This document shows positions 16,400-22,841 of a stretch of 22,841 nt of DNA, in pieces. The position numbers were made by a program, and so were the translations under genes. The notes under the pieces were generated by a model. It worked only from the letters and a program-made list of their open reading frames with translations, had not been told where the DNA came from and made no database searches. The first letter of the stretch is position 1; each line of letters opens with the position of its first letter. The stretch comes from Opitutia bacterium (GTDB lineage Bacteria; Verrucomicrobiota; Verrucomicrobiia; Opitutales; Seribacteraceae). The DNA is taken from contig JABGUO010000252.1 of assembly GCA_018646565.1 (NCBI GenBank), positions 1 to 22,841 on the forward strand. The letters are read 5' to 3'.

Positions 16400-16897
16400 A
16401 TGTTCTGCCTTGATGGCATTAAAATAGTGAGTCCGGTCGGCCAAGCACATTTTATGAAATTTCCTCATTTCTTCTTTTCGCTTTTCTGGCTCCAAGGTTT
16501 GCCAATATTTACCAAGGATATTTTGTCGATTACGAAGCGTTTTGAGTTCTTTAGTTCTAACCTCAGGCTTTAAATTCCTTAAATTCCTAAGTCGATGTTT
16601 AATCTCTTTTTTTTGCTCCAGACTCATACCCTCAACTCGTTCAATCGTTTGTCTTAAGATTCTGAGTTTTTCAGGAGGTGCATCCAACAACGAACGAAGC
16701 ATGTCGACTTGATTGGCACCTGGAAATAATGGAGCACCACGAGAGGTCTTCTTGGACTGATTTTTGTCCAGAAAGTGTTTCCTTATTTCTGATTTCTGCA
16801 TCCGCAAATTATCCCGCTTTTTATCGTCGCCTCCAAAAATTACATTCAATGGAAAGAACAGAGTAAAGAAAATGAAATTAGTAATAATATTTTTCAT
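16397..16897 (-). CDS. Small secreted helical protein, DUF3106- or CpxP/CnrX-like
   Basis: This 166-residue protein has a Sec signal peptide (about 1-22, Phe-rich, ending near FGG) and a highly charged alpha-helical remainder. Two segments resemble the 'L-pro-Glu-x-(Q/R)' helical-hairpin repeats of periplasmic Spy/CpxP, CnrX-type metal sensors and DUF3106 proteins: GMSLEQKKEIKHRLRNL (about 89-105) and LEPEKRKEEMRKFHKMC (about 135-151). Spacing of 13 bases from the upstream membrane-protein gene, and the same strand, place it as third gene of a sigma-factor operon, so a periplasmic sensor or regulator is a reasonable inference. His and Cys residues near the C-terminus (HKMC, THYF, final His) could bind metal but this is unproved. 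I cannot assign a family with certainty. Confidence 0.75.
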   Translation of the reverse strand: MKNIITNFIFFTLFFPLNVIFGGDDKKRDNLRMQKSEIRKHFLDKNQSKKTSRGAPLFPGANQVDMLRSLLDAPPEKLRILRQTIERVEGMSLEQKKEIKHRLRNLRNLKPEVRTKELKTLRNRQNILGKYWQTLEPEKRKEEMRKFHKMCLADRTHYFNAIKAEH

Positions 16898-16910
16898 TGG
16901 AATTATTATA

Positions 16911-17309
16911 TTAGGAATCTAACAACACCAGTAAATCGTAGGTTTGTTCACTCAAAAAACTTTCAGGAACATTCAATTCTTCTGGAATTGCCATGAGATC
17001 TTCAATTATTATTTTCTCCGAATCATTTAAGTAAGATGGTAAGGAATAAGGCTCAAGAGCAACATTTTCTTTAGTATCAACTGCAACTTCTAAATCGAAT
17101 AACGGGATGAAAAATAATAATGCACAGAATGCCATTCCAATTGAGGCAAAAGGAATGAAATAATGAATCACTCGACTTACTGATTTATTTTCTAAATCCA
17201 GTTTCCCGATATCAACAAGAAGTGATTCAGTGAATCCTTCATCCAATGATGCACTTTCATTCGAAAGGAAATCCTCAATTACCTTTTCAGGATCATTCTT
17301 ATTTTTCAT
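16911..17309 (-). CDS. Single-pass membrane protein, probable anti-sigma factor
   Basis: This 132-residue acidic protein has an N-terminal cytoplasmic region (1-46), one TM helix (about 47-71, IHYFIPFASIGMAFCALLFFIPLF) and a C-terminal domain of about 60 residues that should lie in the periplasm. Its ATG starts one base after the TAA stop of the ECF sigma gene, so the two are probably translationally coupled, the classical arrangement for a sigma/anti-sigma pair. It lacks the HxxxCxxC zinc motif of ZAS-type anti-sigma factors, and I recognise no family. The anti-sigma role therefore rests on gene position and topology only. Confidence 0.75.
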   Translation of the reverse strand: MKNKNDPEKVIEDFLSNESASLDEGFTESLLVDIGKLDLENKSVSRVIHYFIPFASIGMAFCALLFFIPLFDLEVAVDTKENVALEPYSLPSYLNDSEKIIIEDLMAIPEELNVPESFLSEQTYDLLVLLDS

Positions 17310-17310
17310 C

Positions 17311-17925
17311 TTATTTTCTGTATTCCTGGAGGGTTTTCCTTAAATGAATACGTGCCCGATGAATCCAAGTTTTAACACTTGATTCGGATACTTTCATAAT
17401 ATCTGCAATTTCCATGTAACTAAGCTCCCTTTGTACGCGAAGTAATAATGCAGTAGAATAGTGCTCGGGTATCTCCTTCATGGCAAAATCAAGTATTTCA
17501 TTCCATTCTTGTGCCTCATTGGCAGGCTGCACGATTTGGCCTTGGATTAATTCATCCGAATAACTCGAGATTTGCTGACGGTTTGATTTCTTTATTTCAT
17601 CGATTAGTAAATTTCTTGCAACCGTGAAAAGGTAGGTAGAAAATTTTGCTTTCGGTTGGTATCGAGTCGCTGATTGGTATATCCGAATAAAAACTTTCTG
17701 AGTCAAATCCTCCGCGTCTGCCTTGTTTCGAAGTGAACGATCAAAAAAGCGAAAGAGTCCATCCTTCCATCGAGTAATTATTTTCTCCATTGCAACAGGA
17801 CATTTTCGCGCAACTTCTTTCATCAGCAACTGATCGTCGCTCAGTATACAATTCACGCGCTCTTGATTCTCACTCATTTCAAGTAGAGTGCCATGAGACA
17901 ATAAAGGATTGGGTACGCTTTGCAT
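17311..17925 (-). CDS. ECF-type RNA polymerase sigma factor
   Basis: This 204-residue protein has sigma region 2 at about 46-113, with DAEDLTQKVFIRIYQ (70-84) for core binding and FSTYLFTVARNLLIDEIKK (95-113) for -10 recognition. A variable linker follows, then region 4 (about 140-198) with the helix-turn-helix YMEIADIMKVSESSVKTWIHRAR (170-192). It would direct RNA polymerase to a stress or envelope regulon controlled by the membrane protein encoded next. The start at 17925 is supported by an AAGGA sequence eight bases upstream; a downstream Met17 is the alternative. The N-terminus (about 45 residues before region 2) is longer than in minimal ECF factors. The gap to the upstream FAD oxidoreductase gene is 66 bases, so shared transcription is possible. 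Confidence 0.95.
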   Translation of the reverse strand: MQSVPNPLLSHGTLLEMSENQERVNCILSDDQLLMKEVARKCPVAMEKIITRWKDGLFRFFDRSLRNKADAEDLTQKVFIRIYQSATRYQPKAKFSTYLFTVARNLLIDEIKKSNRQQISSYSDELIQGQIVQPANEAQEWNEILDFAMKEIPEHYSTALLLRVQRELSYMEIADIMKVSESSVKTWIHRARIHLRKTLQEYRK

Positions 17926-17933
17926 ATGTTCTG

Positions 17934-17938
17934 TCCTT
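17934..17938 (-). promoter_or_regulatory. Ribosome binding site of the ECF sigma factor gene
   Basis: AAGGA on the minus strand lies eight bases upstream of the ATG at 17925 and decides in favour of this start over the internal Met17. It is one of the few purine-rich sites in the window at proper spacing. Confidence 0.5.
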
Positions 17939-17984
17939 AAAAACGGACGAACAAAAGAAAAGTTTCAAAATAATGTTATTTCAA

Positions 17985-17999
17985 TTGATTCCTAATCAA
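17985..17999 (-). other. Short hairpin overlapping the FAD oxidoreductase stop codon
   Basis: TTGATT and AATCAA form a six-base-pair stem with a three-base loop that contains part of the TAG stop codon (17992-17994). In the minus-strand transcript it is followed by the AT-rich TTGAAATAACATTATTTTG. It may weaken read-through into the sigma-factor gene, but six A/T-rich pairs is too weak to call a terminator. Confidence 0.3.
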
Positions 18000-20097
18000 G
18001 CGGGATAATATGAGCAGCGTCCACAATTACATAACCCTCGGTATCCTCATTAAAAACTTTCAGGTCATATTTCTCACCCTTTTTAAAAACAAAAGAGCCT
18101 AATGAATGCCAAAGATTATCTGTACTTCCCTCTTTCCTCTGATCTACCACTACAGAAGATAACTTTTTTTCATCCTTAATTTCATATCTAACTGTTCCTG
18201 CTCGATTTCCTGAAGCTACATACGAAACCATTATTTCGTGCAGGCCTTCTTTTGGTGCCTTGAACGGAAAACAAGCTGTTCGCATCCCCTTCCCTCCATT
18301 TCCATCATGGAAATAAGAATACCCCACAAAAGGACGAAGTGATGTACTTTCGACCCACTCCCCCTCGAAACTTAAATTTGCACCGTCCACCACCAGACCA
18401 CTCATCTGGGATGGATCGATCCCCCGCCCAAACGCAACTCGGTTGGATTTTTCCAATTCAATCACTTGTCCATCTTCCACCAATCGAGTTTTTAACTTGT
18501 CGTAGGAGATATCCTGAACGGGAATTTCCTCTTCGATCGCAAGAACGGCTGCGGTGGCTGCAGACTGGCCTAAAATCATAAAGACCGGTTCCATCCGAAT
18601 TGAGCCAAATGCGATATGGGAGGAAGAGACACAAACCGGAACCAACAAATTACTGCACTCATCAGCCTTTGGAATAATAGAACCATAGGAAATTTGATAG
18701 GGCCCGCCTGGATGAACCTGTACATCGCCCTCATTTTGAACATACGAAAGGCCGTTTTCATCTTTGGCTACATAGCGCTGAACATGATGGGAGTCCATGG
18801 TGTAAGACCCCATTCCGATCGAACGCGGGGTATCTGACTTTCCACGTAGATTCAATTCAGTAATTACGAAATTACTAACCATGCGCCTCGCTTCTCGTAC
18901 ATAAATCTGGTGGGGCCAATGGCCGTTCGATTCAAATTCGTCCTTCGCCAACCCCCAGGTGTTCATTTTTTTGCGAATATCTTCGGGTACGCGAGGATCA
19001 TTACATAAAAAATAAAAGTAGCCTTTTTGATACCTTTCATGCTCGAGGATGATTTCCGCCCGCTCCTGATAACCCGCTTCTGGATATAGATAATTCATTC
19101 CGATATTATCTGTGCTGAATGGACCATGGTTATTCGTGTCTGTCTTGGCATTTGGAACCGGATCAAACTTCCCAAATACATGAGTGGAACCCTGAATCAA
19201 TGTCCGCAGTAAGAGTTCGTACTGTGTCGGGTCGTATTGGTCAGGCCTTGGAAATGGAATTCGATTCTCCTCCACTTGAGTTAAACACAAACGAAAATTA
19301 TAAGCCTGCATTTTAAAATCTCCCTGTCCTTCTTTGCCAGGAGACTGCGAACTAATTCGGGCTAATAAGCCACTGCTTGGATCCCCTTCAATTATAAAGG
19401 GATCAATTCTCGCCTTGAATTGATGGGATCGCGCATTCTTGGTCTGGACACCACTTAACGATTCACCATAAACTGAGTTCGCTTCTCGTCCCACGAAATA
19501 ACTGACTCCTGCAGAGGCCATAAGGTCTCCCTCGTAAGTACAATCAAGAAAAGCGGATCCATTGTAAGTATTTCCAGAAAGGGTAGAAATTGAGATAATT
19601 TCTCCCCCCTTTCTTTGAACGCCATTTTCTCGGTCCAACCTTTCCTCTCGGTAGACCTCTAATTCATATTCCTTTACCCATGATTCAAAAATCAATTCAG
19701 CAACATGGGGTTCAAAGATCCACATCGTCCTGCGGTCACCATCAATCGCAGGTGCACCCTGCCCTCGATTACCATACTCGTCCATTTTTTGCCATTTCCA
19801 CGAATCAACGCTCTGATAGTGCCTCCATACTCGATGGTAGAAATCACGTGCGATCCCCCCAATTGCCTCTTTCTTTCCACTATCCGTCCAACCTAAACCA
19901 CTACTTGATAAACCGCCTAAATGCTGATCAGGAGAAACCACCACCACTGACTTCCCCATTTTCTTAACCTGTACCGCAGCACTAATTGCGGCCGAGGTGC
20001 CCCCATAAATTACGACATCATGAGTGAATGACTTTTCTGCAAAAGCAAAAAAAGAATTCACTAAAAGGAATGGGAATAATAATACTGTGCGAACCAT
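17992..20097 (-). CDS. Secreted FAD-dependent oxidoreductase with golvesin-like C-terminal domain
   Basis: This 701-residue protein has a Sec signal peptide (about 1-20, ending AFA) and an FAD_oxidored (PF12831-type) domain that starts immediately. The dinucleotide-binding motif is DVVIYGGTSAAISAA (27-41), with GGTSAA in place of strict GxGxxG, followed by VVVVSPDQHLGG (51-62) and GLSSSGLGWTDSG, typical of this group. Further segments are a FLDCTYEGDLMASAGVSYF motif, VREARRMVSNF, GMGSYTMDSHHVQRY, and IRMEPVFMILGQSAATAAVLA near the end of the catalytic part. Residues about 581-701 (WVESTSLRPFVGYSYFHDG, FKAPKEGLHEIMVSY, GYVIVDAAHIIPLD) resemble the golvesin C-terminal beta-sandwich found in secreted polysaccharide-active proteins. 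The substrate is unknown; oxidation of an extracellular sugar or glycan is a guess. It lies upstream of the ECF sigma gene and is divergent from the haloperoxidase gene. Confidence 0.9.
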   Translation of the reverse strand: MVRTVLLFPFLLVNSFFAFAEKSFTHDVVIYGGTSAAISAAVQVKKMGKSVVVVSPDQHLGGLSSSGLGWTDSGKKEAIGGIARDFYHRVWRHYQSVDSWKWQKMDEYGNRGQGAPAIDGDRRTMWIFEPHVAELIFESWVKEYELEVYREERLDRENGVQRKGGEIISISTLSGNTYNGSAFLDCTYEGDLMASAGVSYFVGREANSVYGESLSGVQTKNARSHQFKARIDPFIIEGDPSSGLLARISSQSPGKEGQGDFKMQAYNFRLCLTQVEENRIPFPRPDQYDPTQYELLLRTLIQGSTHVFGKFDPVPNAKTDTNNHGPFSTDNIGMNYLYPEAGYQERAEIILEHERYQKGYFYFLCNDPRVPEDIRKKMNTWGLAKDEFESNGHWPHQIYVREARRMVSNFVITELNLRGKSDTPRSIGMGSYTMDSHHVQRYVAKDENGLSYVQNEGDVQVHPGGPYQISYGSIIPKADECSNLLVPVCVSSSHIAFGSIRMEPVFMILGQSAATAAVLAIEEEIPVQDISYDKLKTRLVEDGQVIELEKSNRVAFGRGIDPSQMSGLVVDGANLSFEGEWVESTSLRPFVGYSYFHDGNGGKGMRTACFPFKAPKEGLHEIMVSYVASGNRAGTVRYEIKDEKKLSSVVVDQRKEGSTDNLWHSLGSFVFKKGEKYDLKVFNEDTEGYVIVDAAHIIPLD

Positions 20098-20191
20098 AAG
20101 GAAGGGACTTATACTCCTATTTGATTAGAATGAATCGAAAATGTTCAATCACAATGAAAATTTGTGAATAAAATCTATAATTCAGTTATTT

Positions 20192-20220
20192 CTTGTGAAC
20201 AAGCTACAAAAAAGTAATAC
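20192..20220 (+). promoter_or_regulatory. Possible promoter and dyad for the haloperoxidase gene
   Basis: A TTGTGA (20193-20198) and TAATAC (20215-20220) pair with a 16-base spacer resembles a sigma-70-type promoter about 80 bases upstream of the ATG at 20300. CTTGT-GA-ACAAG (20192-20203) is a five-plus-five dyad over the -35 element and could be an operator. The surrounding 202-base divergent gap is very AT-rich, so chance matches are likely. No second promoter for the FAD gene could be singled out. Confidence 0.3.
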
Positions 20221-20299
20221 GTACACATATATAGATTAAAAAATTTACTTAACTTTTTACATTCGATGCCTTTACAAGCGATGATACCAAACTTTTGAA

Positions 20300-21550
20300 A
20301 TGAAAATAATATTTTATGTTTTTCTATTATGTTTAAACATTATCTCACTACTAGGAAAACCGACCGAATTCATCGAATGGAGATCGGAGTTTTTGAAGGC
20401 AGTTCGCGAAGAATCTCTTTCGCCAAATTTAATGGTTCGAAATTTGGCGATTTTCTCAATCTCAGTTCATGACGCGGTAAATAGTCTTGAAAAAAAATAT
20501 CATCCTTACCTAAAATTCCACAATCATGATCTCAACGCATGGGATTTAAATTCGGTGATTGCAGGATGTGGTAGTTATATTGGAAAGAACCTTCATCCTG
20601 CAAGGGCTGCAAATTTTGAAAAACTTGCATATTTCACTCGGAGAGAAAATTCTGAACTAATGCATAATTCCTTTTTGTTTGGACAACAAGTAGCTAGGTT
20701 TATGTTACAATACAGAAAAAATGATGGAGCAAGTACTACAGTAACCTACATTCCAAGGACTAGTCCAGGATTGTGGAGAAGAACTCCGAACTTTTTTCGT
20801 CCACCTGAACAACCTCATTGGAGAAAAGTAAAAACATTTGTCGTTAAGTCATTAGATGAATTCATGCCACCACCACCTCCCAATCCCACAGATAAACTAT
20901 TTTTAGATTCCTTGAGAGAAGTAAAAATCTTAGGGAGTAAAGACAGTCAAATTCGATCGACTGAGCAAACTTTTATCGCCCAATTTTGGAAGGACTTCAG
21001 TTATACTCAAACTCCACCGGGTCATTGGAATGATATTGCGACAGAAGTATGCAAGGCAGAGAAGTATAGCTTACTCGATGAAGCTAGAATCTTTGCAATG
21101 CTGAACATTGCGCTCGCGGATAGCGGTATCATCGCATGGGAATGTAAGTACCGTTACCACATGTGGAGACCAATACATGCAATCCGTCTTGCTGATCAAT
21201 TCCCTCAGTCTAAAAAGTATGTAAACAAACAGTGGGAGTCACTACTAGAAAGCCCAGCACATCCAGAATATGTATCCGCACATAGTTTTTTTTCAGGAAC
21301 CGCTGCTGTCATACTCTCCAAGATTTATGGCAGTGACAAATATAAATTTAGAGTTCAAAGCGATCAATTTCCTAATCAGAAAAGGAAATTCAATAGTTTT
21401 TCCTCCTGTGCTGAAGAAATAGCATTGAGCAGACTATATGGTGGAATTCACTACAGATTTTCGAACGATAGGGGAATTGAAAATGGAAAAAAGTTAGGTT
21501 TATATTTTTATAATCACACTTTACAACCCTTGACACAATCTGAAAAATAA
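20300..21550 (+). CDS. Secreted vanadium-dependent haloperoxidase / PAP2-fold enzyme
   Basis: This 416-residue protein has a Sec signal peptide (about 1-19). It carries all three parts of the vanadate/phosphate-binding signature of the haloperoxidase-PAP2 superfamily: KYRYHMWRP (Lys283, Arg290), HPEYVSAHS (Ser326, His328) and SRLYGGIH (Arg378, His384). Haloperoxidases use vanadate and hydrogen peroxide to oxidise halides; related PAP2 enzymes hydrolyse phosphate esters. Length and the K-x6-RP spacing favour the haloperoxidase-like branch, but the activity cannot be fixed from sequence. The second motif has Ala327 where SGH is usual. A run of seven prolines (MPPPPPPNP region, about 190-197, one Pro replaced by Asn) precedes an alpha-helical segment. 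The gene is more AT-rich than the large minus-strand genes and lacks a Shine-Dalgarno site. A dockerin protein gene follows 17 bases downstream. Confidence 0.88.
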   Translation: MKIIFYVFLLCLNIISLLGKPTEFIEWRSEFLKAVREESLSPNLMVRNLAIFSISVHDAVNSLEKKYHPYLKFHNHDLNAWDLNSVIAGCGSYIGKNLHPARAANFEKLAYFTRRENSELMHNSFLFGQQVARFMLQYRKNDGASTTVTYIPRTSPGLWRRTPNFFRPPEQPHWRKVKTFVVKSLDEFMPPPPPNPTDKLFLDSLREVKILGSKDSQIRSTEQTFIAQFWKDFSYTQTPPGHWNDIATEVCKAEKYSLLDEARIFAMLNIALADSGIIAWECKYRYHMWRPIHAIRLADQFPQSKKYVNKQWESLLESPAHPEYVSAHSFFSGTAAVILSKIYGSDKYKFRVQSDQFPNQKRKFNSFSSCAEEIALSRLYGGIHYRFSNDRGIENGKKLGLYFYNHTLQPLTQSEK

Positions 21551-21567
21551 CATCTAAAATTTACATT

Positions 21568-22841
21568 ATGCGCCTTTTATTATATATTTTTATTTCCTTT
21601 TTACTGATTTTTAAATTGTTTTCCAACAGCCAGCGAATTGTTGGTGATATGAACGGAGATGGAATTGTAAACCTAGTTGATACCATTAAAATGGTGAACC
21701 ATATCCATGGCACTGGTTTTACAACCGAACTTGAGACTTTGAAATGGCAGGCAGATATTAATGGAGATGGTCTCGTTAATTCTTTTGATGTGGAAAGTTC
21801 CTTAGAGTTTGTCTTCAAGCGCGAATCAATCAAGTCACTCCCTTTTGCTGGAATTATTAATACATTTCCTTACGCAGGTGAAGGTGACATTTCACTCACA
21901 AGAGAATTTGTAGTTCATTTTAATATGCCCCTCGCCCAGGGTACTGTTCTAACTAATGACGCGTTCTTTGCCTACTCCGGTGATAGCTTGCAAGTTACAT
22001 CCGCCAGGCTTTCTTCGGACCGTATGAAAGCCACACTTTTCTTGAACGGTTTTCGCTGGCCGTCCAACTCGACAGTAACCGTTACCCTTAACGGAGGCGG
22101 ATTAACTGATTTTATAGGGAGAGGCATTGATGTCGATGGAGACGGCGTGGAGGGTGGAATTAAAACTTGGACTTTTTCAACTCTGGGAGTTGAAGCAAGT
22201 GACCCCTCCACTATTGTAGAAGGTCAAGTTTTTGACTCCGATAATTCGAATGGTGAAAAACCTTTGCAAGGAGTTCTTATTACTGTCGTAGGAAATGAGG
22301 AGGCAATGAGCGTATTAACCGATTCAAATGGAAGTTTCCAATTAACCTCAGCACCAATAGGAAGATTTTTTGTAATGGTGGACGGACGTTTAGTGGGAGC
22401 CCAAAATGGAGAGACGCTCAGTCAAGGTTCATGGAAAGATAGAGATTATTACACCTTTGTGGGCAAGGCGTGGGAAGCCGTGCCAGGGAAAACAGTAAAA
22501 GCCACCAAGTACGGAAAGTTTGCAGAAAACGGCACCTATATACCAGATCCCAGAGATGGAAAAATATTCTTACCGTTAGTAAAAAAAGGTGCCCTCAAGC
22601 CGGTCGATGCCACAAAACAAACAAATATTTCCTTTGCATCGGGATATCTGGATGGAAATGATTCGAACCTTATGTCCATGCTGGCCGCTACTTCTATCAC
22701 CATTCCTCCTGGCTCCTTGCAATCAGACGATGGTACAACTGGTGGAAGTGTGGGCATGGCTCCCGTTGCTCCTGATCGTTTGCCCGAACCTTTGCCCGAA
22801 AGTTTAAAAATGCCTTTAGTCATTACCATTCAAACAGATGG
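21568..22841 (+). CDS. Large secreted protein with N-terminal dockerin, Ig-like and carboxypeptidase-regulatory-like domains (partial)
   Basis: The reading frame opens at ATG 21568 and runs without a stop to the right edge (424 visible residues). A hydrophobic signal peptide (about 1-21) is followed by a dockerin type I-like domain: two canonical DxNxDGxxxxxD calcium loops at 27-38 (Asp27, Asn29, Asp31, Asp38) and 63-74 (Asp63, Asn65, Asp67, Asp74). Residues about 92-209 look like an SbsA-type Ig-like domain (VVHFNMPL, ATLFLNG, DVDGDGVEGG, TWTFST). Residues about 216-275 look like a carboxypeptidase-regulatory domain (VEGQVFDSD, PLQGVLITV, TDSNGSFQLTSAP). The last visible part has ITIPPGSL (377-384) and a proline-rich VAPDRLPEPLPE (400-411) segment. 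Such proteins are usually very large surface or secreted scaffolds. Spacing of 17 bases suggests co-transcription with the haloperoxidase gene. What follows is outside the window. Confidence 0.88.
   Translation, partial: MRLLLYIFISFLLIFKLFSNSQRIVGDMNGDGIVNLVDTIKMVNHIHGTGFTTELETLKWQADINGDGLVNSFDVESSLEFVFKRESIKSLPFAGIINTFPYAGEGDISLTREFVVHFNMPLAQGTVLTNDAFFAYSGDSLQVTSARLSSDRMKATLFLNGFRWPSNSTVTVTLNGGGLTDFIGRGIDVDGDGVEGGIKTWTFSTLGVEASDPSTIVEGQVFDSDNSNGEKPLQGVLITVVGNEEAMSVLTDSNGSFQLTSAPIGRFFVMVDGRLVGAQNGETLSQGSWKDRDYYTFVGKAWEAVPGKTVKATKYGKFAENGTYIPDPRDGKIFLPLVKKGALKPVDATKQTNISFASGYLDGNDSNLMSMLAATSITIPPGSLQSDDGTTGGSVGMAPVAPDRLPEPLPESLKMPLVITIQTD

Noticed and set aside
21561..21833. Minus-strand open frame of 90 codons near the right end
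   Set aside because: It is antisense to the dockerin calcium loops of the plus-strand gene, which explain this stretch fully.

Overview
The window comes from a Gram-negative bacterium of the Planctomycetota-Verrucomicrobiota group, most likely a Verrucomicrobiota. The signs are a PSCyt1/DUF1549/DUF1553 'planctomycete cytochrome' protein beside a Tat-exported DUF1501 protein, a Tat-exported Gfo/Idh/MocA oxidoreductase, a secreted FAD oxidoreductase with a golvesin-like C-terminus, and a secreted dockerin-bearing protein. GC content varies by gene, from the mid-30s to the upper 50s percent in 60-base stretches counted by hand. Few genes have a convincing Shine-Dalgarno site. No rRNA, tRNA, CRISPR array, insertion sequence or integrase was found. 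The phylum assignment is inference.

Layout. Bases 1-263 (+) are the C-terminal end of an aldehyde dehydrogenase of the 2,5-dioxovalerate (alpha-ketoglutarate semialdehyde) type, cut by the left edge. It converges with a large minus-strand block (13.7 to 0.27 kb) of five closely spaced genes. In transcription order they are a giant secreted PSCyt1-WD40-Ig-DUF1549-DUF1553 protein, a DUF1501 protein, a TolC-family outer-membrane factor, a HlyD/MacA-type adaptor and a MacB-type ABC ATPase-permease. The last three form a complete tripartite export system. A second minus-strand group (20.1 to 13.8 kb) holds a secreted FAD oxidoreductase, an ECF sigma factor, a single-pass membrane protein (probable anti-sigma), a small secreted helical protein, a Gfo/Idh/MocA oxidoreductase and a PhzF-family protein.

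At 20.1 kb the coding strand switches. An AT-rich divergent intergenic region leads to a plus-strand pair: a secreted vanadium-haloperoxidase/PAP2-fold enzyme and, 17 bases downstream, the start of a large secreted protein that runs off the right edge. This last protein has two perfect dockerin calcium loops, then an SbsA-type Ig-like domain and a carboxypeptidase-regulatory-like domain.

Most products are predicted to be exported (Sec, Tat or lipoprotein), so the window is dominated by envelope and secretion functions. The points most worth checking are the apparent co-transcription of the PSCyt/DUF1501 pair with a complete MacAB-TolC-like exporter, the fused and interrupted architecture of the giant protein, the sigma/membrane/periplasmic-helical trio that resembles a CnrYXH-type signalling unit, and the haloperoxidase-dockerin pair. 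No intergenic stretch exceeds about 232 bases.
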